DNA of 7,212 nt from Nitrospirota bacterium (GTDB taxonomy: Bacteria; Nitrospirota; Thermodesulfovibrionia; Thermodesulfovibrionales; UBA6898), in assembly GCA_021787505.1 (NCBI GenBank), contig JAJYLU010000081.1, positions 1-7,212 on the forward strand. Reading direction: 5' to 3'. Of the stretch, positions 1-6,003 are shown piece after piece (position 1 is the first letter of the stretch; each line of letters starts with the position of its first letter). Made by a program: the position numbers and the translations under genes. The notes under the pieces are model-generated. The model did not search any database and was not told where the DNA came from. It worked only from the letters and a program-made list of their open reading frames with translations.

Positions 1-655
1 AGACGAGTTTATTCACGTTGGGACCGCTGGCGAGCAGAGACGGGTTGTATATCCACAACTCCGGCGTTGTTGCGGTCAGGGCCGCGCGATCAAGACGGTA
101 GTTCTTGCTTGCAAGCTGAAGGGCCTTCTCCGCTGCGACAGAAGAGTCGATCGAAGGCGTATCCACGACAACATGAGGCGAGGTCTTGCCGCTTACGCTC
201 ACGACCCCACCTGAAGAATCCGTCTGGACGATCAATTCACCGCCGAATACGGGGATATCGCCGATCTTCTGCTGAAATCTCACGAAGGAACGGCCCCCTT
301 TCTCTGTCTTTGTTCGCTCCACGGAAAGCTCCCGAGATTGATCAGTCAGCCCGAACAATTCGCCGTATCTGCCCAGAAAATCTCTCGCCCGAGTTTCAGC
401 CCTGTTGCCGCTCGCCGAAAGCGCGCGTATCTGCGAAAAGCGGACCGGCTGTTTCAGATGGAGGAAACGGACGAGACCGGTTGCTGAATGATAGGAGACG
501 TCGACCTGACTGCCGGTCGAGCGGGACAACTCATCTATTAGCGGGGAGGCTGTTCCGCCTGCCCATGCCGGATAGACGAAGGCCGTCAAAAAAATTAAGG
601 AGAGCACCGCACCTGCATACGATGCTCTGCAGAAACTCTTGAGAGAACTGGGCAT
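1..655 (-). CDS. Secreted protease-type protein with FTP propeptide domain, N-terminal part (5' end of gene, runs off the left edge)
   Basis: Partial gene of 218 codons from ATG at 655, cut by the window edge. Residues 1-32 look like a Sec signal peptide: a basic N-terminus (K6, R10), a hydrophobic core at about 14-28 and a likely cleavage after AWA (30-32). Residues 122-157 match the FTP (fungalysin/thermolysin propeptide) pattern: RSFVRFQQ, then IPVFGGELIV, then GGVVSVSGK. In M4 thermolysin-like and M36 peptidases this domain is an intramolecular chaperone and inhibitor, removed as the secreted enzyme matures. The catalytic HExxH domain would lie outside the window, so protease activity is inferred only; a stand-alone FTP protein is possible. 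No clear Shine-Dalgarno precedes the ATG. It was chosen because it gives a proper signal peptide; TTG at 667 is an in-frame alternative. The gene is not part of the division cluster. Confidence 0.8.
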   Translation of the reverse strand, partial: MPSSLKSFCRASYAGAVLSLIFLTAFVYPAWAGGTASPLIDELSRSTGSQVDVSYHSATGLVRFLHLKQPVRFSQIRALSASGNRAETRARDFLGRYGELFGLTDQSRELSVERTKTEKGGRSFVRFQQKIGDIPVFGGELIVQTDSSGGVVSVSGKTSPHVVVDTPSIDSSVAAEKALQLASKNYRLDRAALTATTPELWIYNPSLLASGPNVNKLV

Positions 656-717
656 TATGCGATTCAAAATAATAACGACACTTGTAAAATTTTTTGACGT
701 GATTACAATAATTAGAA

Positions 718-734
718 ATTATATCTTTTGTCAA
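718..734 (-). promoter_or_regulatory. Possible promoter elements upstream of the FTP-domain gene
   Basis: The minus strand has a perfect TTGACA at 734-729 and a perfect TATAAT at 723-718. They are only 5 nt apart, so they cannot be the -35 and -10 of one promoter. TTGACA could pair with a weak TATTGT at 710-705 (18-nt spacer), or TATAAT could act with a poor -35. The AT-rich leader 656-734 fits a promoter region for the gene starting at 655. The exact start point cannot be decided from sequence. Confidence 0.3.
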
Positions 735-815
735 TTAATCAGGGCGGTAGGGACAGACTTTGTAGTGAAAATAAACGACCTCTGACCGGTCTTTGCGTAT
801 TACCCTGTAGAACCC
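735..815 (-). other. Candidate frameshifted C-terminal tail of the peroxiredoxin-like gene
   Basis: The main frame stops at 802-800, just after residues GEG. In the -1 frame the sequence continues from TTC at 812 through a protein-like stretch (FYRVIRKDRSEV, then VYFHYKVCPYRPD) to TAA at 737-735. Adding one G to the GGG at 815-813 would join the two frames. Prx6-type proteins usually carry a C-terminal arm of similar character after VV(I/V)xP. The extended stop directly abuts the TTGACA at 734-729, which would be a natural gene boundary. It may be a real mutation, a sequencing or assembly error in a G run, or chance. Confidence 0.45.
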
Positions 816-1384
816 TCTCCTGAGGCGATTTTCGGCCTGATAACGACGTTGAGCCTCCGTCTCCAGCCGGACTTCTCCGGAGACCGGGTCTTCTGGCTGT
901 CGGTCATCTGAAGCGCGTCGATCAGCTTCAGCATTTCGTAAAAATTCCCCTCGGCGTTCCGGGAAAAATACAGTTTCACTCTCAAAATGCCCTTCGGGTC
1001 GATGATGAATACCCCTTTTTCCTCGTACGGTTCGCCTGCATATTCCGAAGATAGGCCATATTCGCCCGCAATGTTCCCATCTGAATCATCGACGATCGTC
1101 AGATTATGTTTCAGGATGTATTTTTTAAGAAGGTTCCTTCCCGTCGAAAGGCCCTCCGTGCTTCCATCTCCCAGCGCGATGACCTTCGTCTTACGCTTGC
1201 AAAGAAGGTAATTGATCGTCCGGGTCTTGAATACCGGGAGAACGTCTGCGGGACCTGTAAAAATGATGACCCATCTGCCTCTGAAGTCATTAAGACTAAT
1301 CTTGTTGCCGGCAATTTCCGTCTCGAAAAATGGTGCCGGTTCGCCGAGTGACGGACCCCGGGTAACCTTTATATCATCTTCCAT
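800..1384 (-). CDS. Peroxiredoxin-fold (AhpC/TSA, 1-Cys Prx6-like) protein lacking the peroxidatic cysteine
   Basis: This 194-residue protein follows the Prx6/AhpC-TSA layout: GEPAPFF near residue 14, DFRGRWVIIF at 33-42, TIVDDSDGNIAGEYG at 96-110, GVFIIDPKGILRVKLYF at 124-140 and LIDALQMTD at 154-162. Peroxiredoxins normally reduce peroxides through a Cys in a PxxxTxxC motif. Here the aligned stretch is PADVLPVF (45-52), so T becomes L49 and the peroxidatic Cys becomes F52. The usual catalytic Arg aligns with K123. The only Cys is C62. Ordinary peroxidase activity is therefore unlikely, and a binding, chaperone or regulatory role is inference. The start ATG at 1384 is preceded by GAGGG at 1397-1393. 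A near-consensus promoter lies at 1434-1461. The end is doubtful: Prx6-like C-terminal features (SPE..W, VVIRP) are followed by an early stop, while the -1 frame continues plausibly to 735. Confidence 0.8.
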   Translation of the reverse strand: MEDDIKVTRGPSLGEPAPFFETEIAGNKISLNDFRGRWVIIFTGPADVLPVFKTRTINYLLCKRKTKVIALGDGSTEGLSTGRNLLKKYILKHNLTIVDDSDGNIAGEYGLSSEYAGEPYEEKGVFIIDPKGILRVKLYFSRNAEGNFYEMLKLIDALQMTDSQKTRSPEKSGWRRRLNVVIRPKIASGEGSTG

Positions 1385-1433
1385 TTTTTTATCCCTCGCG
1401 CTCGTCTGGAAAAACTGCAGCCACCTACTTCTA

Positions 1434-1461
1434 ATTATAGGGAATGCATCGCCGATGTCAA
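1434..1461 (-). promoter_or_regulatory. Near-consensus sigma-70 promoter for the peroxiredoxin-like gene
   Basis: On the minus strand a perfect TTGACA (1461-1456) and a perfect TATAAT (1439-1434) are separated by 16 nt. This is close to the optimal 17-nt spacing of housekeeping sigma-70-type promoters. Transcription would begin near 1427, giving a 5' leader of about 40 nt that carries the GAGGG ribosome binding site at 1397-1393 before the ATG at 1384. The promoter makes this gene a transcription unit separate from the division operon that ends at ftsZ. Confidence 0.8.
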
Positions 1462-1546
1462 GGTCAAAATGCCGACAACAAATAATCGTTCACTTATGGA
1501 AATACCGGAACCTATCTAAAAATCAATTCTTATTTGAAAAGCTGTC

Positions 1547-1566
1547 ATGCTCGCGAAAGCGGGCAT
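1547..1566. repeat. Small hairpin repeat of the 'CGCGAAAGCGGG' intergenic type
   Basis: Arms of 8 nt (1547-1554 and 1559-1566) flank a GAAA loop, with one G-T type mismatch. The hairpin and the following ATCCAG resemble a widespread bacterial intergenic repeat whose usual core is TTCCCGCGAAAGCGGGAA. This copy is diverged at the outer bases. The similarity is from memory and not from a search. In the minus-strand transcript it lies about 100 nt downstream of the ftsZ stop, and a short CTTTT follows it. Confidence 0.6.
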
Positions 1567-1589
1567 CCAGAAAAGCCTGAACGGACTGG

Positions 1590-1620
1590 CCCCTCGCCCC
1601 CCTAAATGGGGGGAGAGGGG
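1590..1620. repeat. GC-rich inverted repeat (13-nt arms, one mismatch) downstream of ftsZ
   Basis: Arms 1590-1602 and 1608-1620 are complementary except at one position (G1596 opposite A1614) around the loop TAAAT. It is nearly all C on one arm and all G on the other, unlike flanking coding DNA. The arm at 1615-1620 is shared with the next hairpin (1615-1650), so the two structures exclude each other. Confidence 0.65.
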
Positions 1621-1650
1621 CTTCCCGTGGGGGGGAATGGGAAGCCCCTC
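1615..1650 (-). terminator. Perfect 12-bp stem-loop just after ftsZ, possible terminator or 3'-end element
   Basis: Arms 1615-1626 and 1639-1650 form a perfect 12-bp stem (gaggggcttccc and its complement) around a 12-nt loop rich in G on the plus strand. On the minus strand it begins 16 nt after the ftsZ stop codon (1669-1667), where an operon terminator or RNA-stabilising hairpin would sit. No U-run follows the stem in the ftsZ transcript, so intrinsic termination is uncertain. It could instead be a repeat element, an mRNA 3'-end protector or a Rho-linked pause. Confidence 0.45.
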
Positions 1651-1666
1651 AGGGGGAAAAGGGAAA

Positions 1667-2824
1667 TCAGAAATCTTTGGAGGAAGACCGTCTCAGGAAT
1701 GCCGGGAGGTCGATGGCATCCTCGTAATTGAAGATGTCTTCCTTCGGGGTGTTGGCATCGAGATGCGTGCTCAGACTCTTGGCCAGCACCCTTTCAGATC
1801 CTTTAAAACTGACCGGCTCTTTTACCGGGGTCCATTTCTTGATCTGCGGGAGCTCGACTTTTTCCTTCTTTTCGTCGAACCCCGTCGCGATGACCGTTAC
1901 CCTCACTTCATCTTTTATGTCGGGGTCGATGACCGCGCCGAATATTACGTTGACGTCCTCGTGGGCCGAATCGTGGATCAGGGCCGTTGCGTCCTGCACC
2001 TCGCTCAGCGAGAGTTCGAGGCCGCCGGTAATGTTCATCAAAATGCCTCTCGCCCCTTCGATCGACGAGTCTTCGAGAAGCGGATTCGAAATCGCCTTTT
2101 TGGCGGCCTCAAAAGCCCCTCCTTCGCCCTTGCCGGTTCCGCTCCCCATCACTGCGCGGCCCACGTTGTCCATGATGGTCTTCACGTCCGCGAAGTCGAC
2201 GTTGATAAGGCCGGGCACGAGGATGATGTCGGATATCCCCTGGACCGCCTGCCTCAGTACGTCGTTGGCGATCGAAAAAGACTTCAGCATCGGCGTGCCC
2301 TTTTCCACCACAAGGCTGATCCTGTCGTTGGGGATGACGATCAGCGTGTCCACATGCTTCGTCAGTTCCTTTATTCCCGCTTCCGCGTTCATCAGCCGCT
2401 TCTTCCCCTCGTAAAAGAAAGGCCTGGTCACTACGGCGACGGCAAGGACTCCCAGCTCGCGAGCGATTTCGGCGATTACCGGGGCCGCACCGGTACCTGT
2501 CCCTCCCCCCATACCCGCGGTGATAAAGACCATGTCGCAGTCATCCATGCAGTCCATGATCGCGGCCTTGTCTTCGAGCGCAGCCTGTCTGCCGATATCG
2601 GGATTGGACCCCGCGCCGAGACCCCTGGTAAGCTCCCGCCCTATCTGCACCTTCACCGGCGCCAGCGAAGTCTCGAGCACCTGAAGATCGGTGTTGATCC
2701 CTATGAACTCCACTCCCTGCAGGTTCGATGCGATCATATTATTGATCGCGTTGCCCCCTGCGCCGCCCGCGCCTATTACCTTGATCTTGGCCTTCTGCCC
2801 CCTTATCTCCTCGATTTCAAACAT
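1667..2824 (-). CDS. ftsZ: Cell division protein FtsZ
   Basis: FtsZ is the tubulin-like GTPase that polymerises at midcell into the ring recruiting the divisome. The protein is 385 residues, normal for the family. Visible landmarks: the nucleotide-binding start IKVIGAGGAGGNAINNM at 14-30, NTD at 44-46, the tubulin signature GGGTGTG at 106-112, NDR at 166-168, and the T7 synergy loop NVDFADV at 208-214 with catalytic D210 and D213. After a linker (about 320-365), the conserved C-terminal peptide DLPAFLRR (372-379) would bind FtsA and other partners; a short SSSKDF tail follows. The start ATG at 2824 is preceded by a strong GGGGGAG (2835-2829). The first 22 nt overlap the end of ftsA, suggesting translational coupling. 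It is the last gene of the division cluster here, and a stem-loop follows its stop. Confidence 0.98.
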   Translation of the reverse strand: MFEIEEIRGQKAKIKVIGAGGAGGNAINNMIASNLQGVEFIGINTDLQVLETSLAPVKVQIGRELTRGLGAGSNPDIGRQAALEDKAAIMDCMDDCDMVFITAGMGGGTGTGAAPVIAEIARELGVLAVAVVTRPFFYEGKKRLMNAEAGIKELTKHVDTLIVIPNDRISLVVEKGTPMLKSFSIANDVLRQAVQGISDIILVPGLINVDFADVKTIMDNVGRAVMGSGTGKGEGGAFEAAKKAISNPLLEDSSIEGARGILMNITGGLELSLSEVQDATALIHDSAHEDVNVIFGAVIDPDIKDEVRVTVIATGFDEKKEKVELPQIKKWTPVKEPVSFKGSERVLAKSLSTHLDANTPKEDIFNYEDAIDLPAFLRRSSSKDF

Positions 2825-4080
2825 AGTACTCCCCCTTCCTTTCTGTTATTCAAATGAAAATGGTCTGCGTGCCTGAATATATCTCGTACCAGGTCCGTCA
2901 CCCTGGAGAATACACTGTGCATGGCGTCCGCCTCCGCCTTCCCCGGTTCGGGCTCCTGCCCGTAGGTTGCAAGACCGACGCCGGCTGCGTACGCTGGACC
3001 TTCGGAAACAACCGCCAGGCCCTTTACATGCCCGGGAGCGCCGGTCCTCACGGGAAGACCGAGTACCACCTCTGCCATCTCGCCGAAGCCGGTCAGAAGG
3101 GAAGCACCTCCTATGAGCACGACGCCGCAAATCGCGTTTCCGTATCCGCCGCATTTTTTTATCTCTCCCTTGAGAAGATCGAGCATCTCCTCACATCTCG
3201 GCTGAAGTATCTCCGCGAGATATTTTCTCGGAAGGGTCCTTCTCTGGCCGCCCGCCTGGGTGATCTGTATTTCCTCCGAAGAGGGGACGATGTCCTCGTA
3301 GGCGGCGCCTACCTCCTTCTTCAGCTTTTCCGCCTCGTTCATCGTGACGTGGAGCCCCACCGCAAGGTCGTTCGTGAAATGGTTGCCGCCCACCCCGATG
3401 GCCGACGCATACCGAAGACCCCCGTCTTTGAAGAGCACGATGTCGGTCGTGCCGCCGCCCAGATCTATCAGGATAGTTCCCGCCGATTTTTCCTCTTTCG
3501 TGAGCACCGCATGGGCGGAGGCGAGCGGATTGAAGACGACCTCCGCCACTTCGAGGCCTGCCTTGCCGCAGCACTTCAGGAGGTTCTGCATCGGCGACAC
3601 CGCAGCGGTGACGATATGGACCCCGGCCTCCAGCCTTACGCCCGACATCCCGACAGGGTCGGTGATGCCGTCCTGTCCGTCGAGCGTGAATTCGGCAGGG
3701 ACCGCATGCAGCAGTTCCCTGTCGAGGGGGATGTACACGGTCTTTGCGGAATCGATCGCCCGCCGTACGTCCGACGGACTCACTTCCTTTCCCCTTATGC
3801 CCACGGCCCCTGAACTGTCGAAACCCCTGATATGACCTCCCGATATGCCTACGGAGACCGACTTGATCCTTACCCCCGCAGACGATTCCGCCTTCTTTAC
3901 CGCCTCCTTTATCGAATCGACGGTCGCGTCGATATTGATTACGATACCCTTCCTGAGCCCCGTTGAAGGGGATATCCCAAGGCCGAGCATGTCCGGCCCG
4001 GAGTCGCGCAGGCCCGCGACGACCGCGCACACCTTTGTGGTTCCCACATCAAGACCGACTACGATATTCTGTCTCGTCAT
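2803..4080 (-). CDS. ftsA: Cell division protein FtsA
   Basis: FtsA is an actin-like ATP-binding protein that tethers FtsZ filaments to the inner face of the cytoplasmic membrane. This copy is 425 residues. The phosphate-1 motif VGLDVGTTKVCAV is at 8-20, the family-specific 1C (SHS2) domain falls at about 85-165, phosphate-2 LIDLGGGTTDIVLF is at 204-217, and the adenosine motif GVVLIGGASLLTGF is at 319-332. The amphipathic membrane-targeting helix is probably HSVFSRVTDLVRDIF (388-402). In most FtsA proteins that helix is at or near the C-terminus. Here about 23 more residues (polar, with His, Asn and basic residues) read through the ftsZ ribosome binding site and into ftsZ. The start ATG at 4080 has GAGGTG at 4091-4086 and overlaps the ftsQ stop by 4 nt (ATGA). 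It overlaps ftsZ by 22 nt. Confidence 0.97.
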   Translation of the reverse strand: MTRQNIVVGLDVGTTKVCAVVAGLRDSGPDMLGLGISPSTGLRKGIVINIDATVDSIKEAVKKAESSAGVRIKSVSVGISGGHIRGFDSSGAVGIRGKEVSPSDVRRAIDSAKTVYIPLDRELLHAVPAEFTLDGQDGITDPVGMSGVRLEAGVHIVTAAVSPMQNLLKCCGKAGLEVAEVVFNPLASAHAVLTKEEKSAGTILIDLGGGTTDIVLFKDGGLRYASAIGVGGNHFTNDLAVGLHVTMNEAEKLKKEVGAAYEDIVPSSEEIQITQAGGQRRTLPRKYLAEILQPRCEEMLDLLKGEIKKCGGYGNAICGVVLIGGASLLTGFGEMAEVVLGLPVRTGAPGHVKGLAVVSEGPAYAAGVGLATYGQEPEPGKAEADAMHSVFSRVTDLVRDIFRHADHFHLNNRKEGGVLCLKSRR

Positions 4081-4853
4081 CTGATCACCTCGTTGACGGG
4101 TTTCACGACGACCCTGTTGGCGAACCTCAGATCGATGTAATCGACGGGTATGTGCCGGTTCTCGATTTCCTCTTCAAGTTCGGTAAGCCGGGAGAGTTTG
4201 TCTTCGTAATCTCCTGCGCCTACCTTCACCACGAGCCCGTCAAGGTTTACCGCGAGTTCGTTCAGCCTGCGGGCGATGACCTCTATCCGGTTCTTCCTCG
4301 CCATAAGCCCCGTTTCCTTGATCGCGTGCACCAGACAAAGCGCCTCAGAATAAACCTCCCTGTCTCCGAACGGGTCCCCGGTAATAATCGGGAGAAAAGG
4401 CATGAAACTCTCTCTCAATCTTTCGAGCATCTTTCCCCTCTCGTCGACAATGAAAAGTCGTCCCTTCATATCGAGAAGCGCAAACGGCTCCGTCTCCTTC
4501 ACGCGGATGATGAGCCTGTCGGGGAACTCCTTCCTCACCGAGACCGACCTGATCCACGGAGACGCCGAAATCTTTTCGTAAATCGCGGCGCTCGACAACG
4601 TTATCAGGTTCTCGCCCCCCTTGAGACCGGCAAAGCCCCTGAGTTCATCGTCCGAAAGGTGTGCGTTGCCGCTGAAGACGATCTTGCGCACGACAAAGGC
4701 GGACTTCGCCGAGACGAAGATGAGGTATCCGAGGCTGACGACAAGCAACACCGGCAGCACAACGAAGAGGAACCTCTTCATCGTCGTCAGTGAATGGGAC
4801 CATCTCCCCCGCTTCACGACCGTGTTTTTTCTGACGTGTTTCTTAGTGCGCAC
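4077..4853 (-). CDS. ftsQ: Cell division protein FtsQ (POTRA domain), GTG start
   Basis: FtsQ is a bitopic inner-membrane divisome protein that with FtsB and FtsL links the Z ring to septal peptidoglycan synthesis. From the proposed GTG at 4853 it has 258 residues. A basic cytoplasmic tail ([14 protein letters not shown]) comes first, then a membrane helix ([20 protein letters not shown]) at about 25-48. Next comes a POTRA domain at about 53-122, from [19 protein letters not shown] to [17 protein letters not shown], and a beta domain to the end. The start was chosen by its Shine-Dalgarno (GGAGG at 4866-4862, 8-nt spacer). The ATG at 4907 also opens this frame but would overlap ddl by 65 nt and lacks comparable support. 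The gene overlaps ddl by 11 nt and ftsA by 4 nt. Sequence is weakly conserved in this family, so the call rests on architecture plus position. Confidence 0.93.
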   Translation of the reverse strand: MRTKKHVRKNTVVKRGRWSHSLTTMKRFLFVVLPVLLVVSLGYLIFVSAKSAFVVRKIVFSGNAHLSDDELRGFAGLKGGENLITLSSAAIYEKISASPWIRSVSVRKEFPDRLIIRVKETEPFALLDMKGRLFIVDERGKMLERLRESFMPFLPIITGDPFGDREVYSEALCLVHAIKETGLMARKNRIEVIARRLNELAVNLDGLVVKVGAGDYEDKLSRLTELEEEIENRHIPVDYIDLRFANRVVVKPVNEVIR

Positions 4854-5799
4854 CCGTGACGCCTCCGAGTATCTCTTCCAGGAGATCGATAAAGTCGAAC
4901 CCGGCATGTTTCGCGATCTTCGGCAGAAGGCTGGTCTCGGTCATGCCGGGGATGGTATTGACCTCGAGGACAAAGGGCCTTCCGCCGGAAATGATCAGGT
5001 CGACCCTCGTCGCGCCGCTGCATCCGAGCGACGTATGCGCAGCAAGCGCCGCGGATGCCGCCTTCTCGTATGTCCTCGCGGCAAGCCGCGGCGGCAGGAT
5101 ATATTCGGTCATACCCGACGTATATTTGGCCTCATAGTTATAGAACTCAACGGACGGCTTTACCTCCACGCCCCCGAGCACCTTGCCGTTGAGTATGCCT
5201 ATCTGGACCTCTTTGCCGGCAATGTATTGTTCGACCACCACCCTGTCACCGTACGCGAACGCATTTTTGAGCGCGCCAGCGACCCCCGCCCGGCTCTTTA
5301 CAATCTCGACGCCGACGCTCGAGCCCTCCGTCGCAGGCTTTACGACCCAGGGCATGGCGAAATCGGGTAAGGCGTGAGGCGCAAGGCGTGAGGAGGAGTT
5401 CCTTCTCTTAGCTCTTAACTCCTCACTCTTCACTATTTTGAAAGGAGGCACAGGGACGCCGTGATAGAGGAAGGCCTTTTTCGATGCCTCTTTGTCCATG
5501 GCCAGTGCAGAGGCGAGGACACCCGAACCGGTGTAAGGGATCCGCATCACCTCCAGCATGCCCTGGATCGCCCCGTTTTCGCCGTGGCCGCCGTGCAGGA
5601 CGATAAAGGCTAACTCGATCCTCTCTCTCTTCAGAAGACTGCAGAGATCGCCCGCCGTATCAATCGCCGCGACCCTGTATTTCTTCGCCTTGAGGGCGCG
5701 GTATACGGCCATACCTGACTTGAGCGAAACGTCCCTCTCCGCCGACTTGCCGCCGAGGAGGACCCCGATCTTCTTCGTCTTCAGCGCCTTCCTGTTCAT
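4843..5799 (-). CDS. ddl: D-alanine--D-alanine ligase
   Basis: Ddl joins two D-alanines using ATP; the dipeptide is then added to UDP-MurNAc-tripeptide by MurF. It acts in the cytoplasm. At 318 residues it is slightly longer than E. coli DdlB (306). Features of the ATP-grasp family: [19 protein letters not shown] (11-29), [12 protein letters not shown] (69-80), [15 protein letters not shown] (89-103), [14 protein letters not shown] (151-164), the active-site loop [11 protein letters not shown] (219-229), GATRVD (262-267) and the metal-binding EVNTIPGMT (279-287). The HGxxGEDG motif reads GENG here. Residues about 122-144, in a loop before the VVKP strand, come from DNA that looks like an intergenic repeat, yet the frame stays open and all catalytic motifs remain. 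The start ATG at 5799 has GGAG at 5811-5808. The end overlaps ftsQ by 11 nt. Confidence 0.97.
   Translation of the reverse strand: MNRKALKTKKIGVLLGGKSAERDVSLKSGMAVYRALKAKKYRVAAIDTAGDLCSLLKRERIELAFIVLHGGHGENGAIQGMLEVMRIPYTGSGVLASALAMDKEASKKAFLYHGVPVPPFKIVKSEELRAKRRNSSSRLAPHALPDFAMPWVVKPATEGSSVGVEIVKSRAGVAGALKNAFAYGDRVVVEQYIAGKEVQIGILNGKVLGGVEVKPSVEFYNYEAKYTSGMTEYILPPRLAARTYEKAASAALAAHTSLGCSGATRVDLIISGGRPFVLEVNTIPGMTETSLLPKIAKHAGFDFIDLLEEILGGVTGAH
4862..4866 (-). promoter_or_regulatory. Shine-Dalgarno setting the GTG start of ftsQ inside ddl
   Basis: GGAGG on the minus strand lies 8 nt before GTG at 4853-4851, within the last codons of ddl. It supports the GTG over the upstream ATG at 4907 and suggests ftsQ translation is coupled to ddl termination at 4845-4843. 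Confidence 0.75.
5369..5436. repeat. Repeat-like segment inserted in frame within ddl
   Basis: This stretch is unlike the surrounding coding DNA. It has an 11-bp direct repeat aaggcgtgagg (5369-5379 and 5383-5393) and an inverted pair gtgaggaggagtt (5388-5400) with aactcctcac (5417-5426), differing by a GAG insertion. It also has short purine- or pyrimidine-rich tracts, and uses codons uncommon in the neighbours (TTA, AGA, AGT). On the minus strand it reads like the agtgaggagttaagag / cctcacgcc repeats found between genes in some bacterial genomes (from memory, unverified). It encodes Ddl residues about 122-144. Confidence 0.6.
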
Positions 5800-5817
5800 T
5801 TCACAATCTCCATTCCT

Positions 5818-6003
5818 TTATCTCACCATCGCATACTCAATCTGAAAACATGAGGTGAATGTGCTGAAAAAGATCCATAACCTGAGGCTCCTCACAGCCA
5901 TCGCAATCGGCGAAATACGTTTTCTCTGAAAGTAACTCAAGACCAAGGCTGCGTTTACGTGAATCAAATAGATAATTGCCGAATTTATGGACTTTTTAAG
6001 CAT
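5818..6003 (-). CDS. Doubtful 61-residue hypothetical membrane-type protein between murB and ddl
   Basis: I do not recognise this product. The ATG at 6003 follows an excellent Shine-Dalgarno (GGGAGGTG at 6014-6007), 15 nt after the murB stop. The frame closes with TAA at 5820-5818, about 20 nt before ddl, so spacing fits an operon gene. The product starts MLKKSINSAIIYLIH, with hydrophobic stretches at about 7-24 (SAIIYLIHVNAALVLSYF) and 43-53 (LRLWIFFSTFT). Against it: GC content is clearly lower than in the neighbours, and the composition does not suggest a conserved protein. The start itself also lies in one arm of an inverted repeat (5852-5880 with 5985-6012) whose other arm produces a similar start on the plus strand. 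It may be a chance frame in a small inserted element. A GTG at 6009 is an alternative start. Confidence 0.3.
   Translation of the reverse strand: MLKKSINSAIIYLIHVNAALVLSYFQRKRISPIAMAVRSLRLWIFFSTFTSCFQIEYAMVR

Noticed and set aside
67..642. 191-codon plus-strand frame opposite the FTP-domain gene
   Set aside because: Composition (Arg, Ser, Pro rich) is typical of a shadow frame. The minus strand encodes a signal peptide and an FTP domain.
531..734. Minus-strand 67-codon frame overlapping the start of the FTP-domain gene
   Set aside because: Out of frame with the signal peptide and FTP domain, and it lacks a recognisable product.
718..734. TTGACA and TATAAT taken as one perfect promoter
   Set aside because: Their spacing is 5 nt, against the 16-18 nt needed, so they cannot serve one polymerase as -35 and -10. 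Kept only as a weak regulatory feature.
1547..2857. 436-codon open frame on the plus strand opposite ftsZ
   Set aside because: Antisense shadow of ftsZ. The opposite strand has full FtsZ motifs with a good ribosome binding site. This frame's product is rich in Arg, His and Pro, and it begins inside intergenic repeats.
2854..3813. 319-codon plus-strand frame opposite ftsA
   Set aside because: Antisense of ftsA with a His/Arg-rich product and no recognisable domain. The minus strand is clearly coding.
5881..5984. Possible riboswitch (c-di-GMP type) in the murB-ddl gap
   Set aside because: Some short GCAGCC- and GTAAACG-like stretches suggested it, but the conserved core and stems could not be assembled, and there is no clear reason for one inside an operon here.
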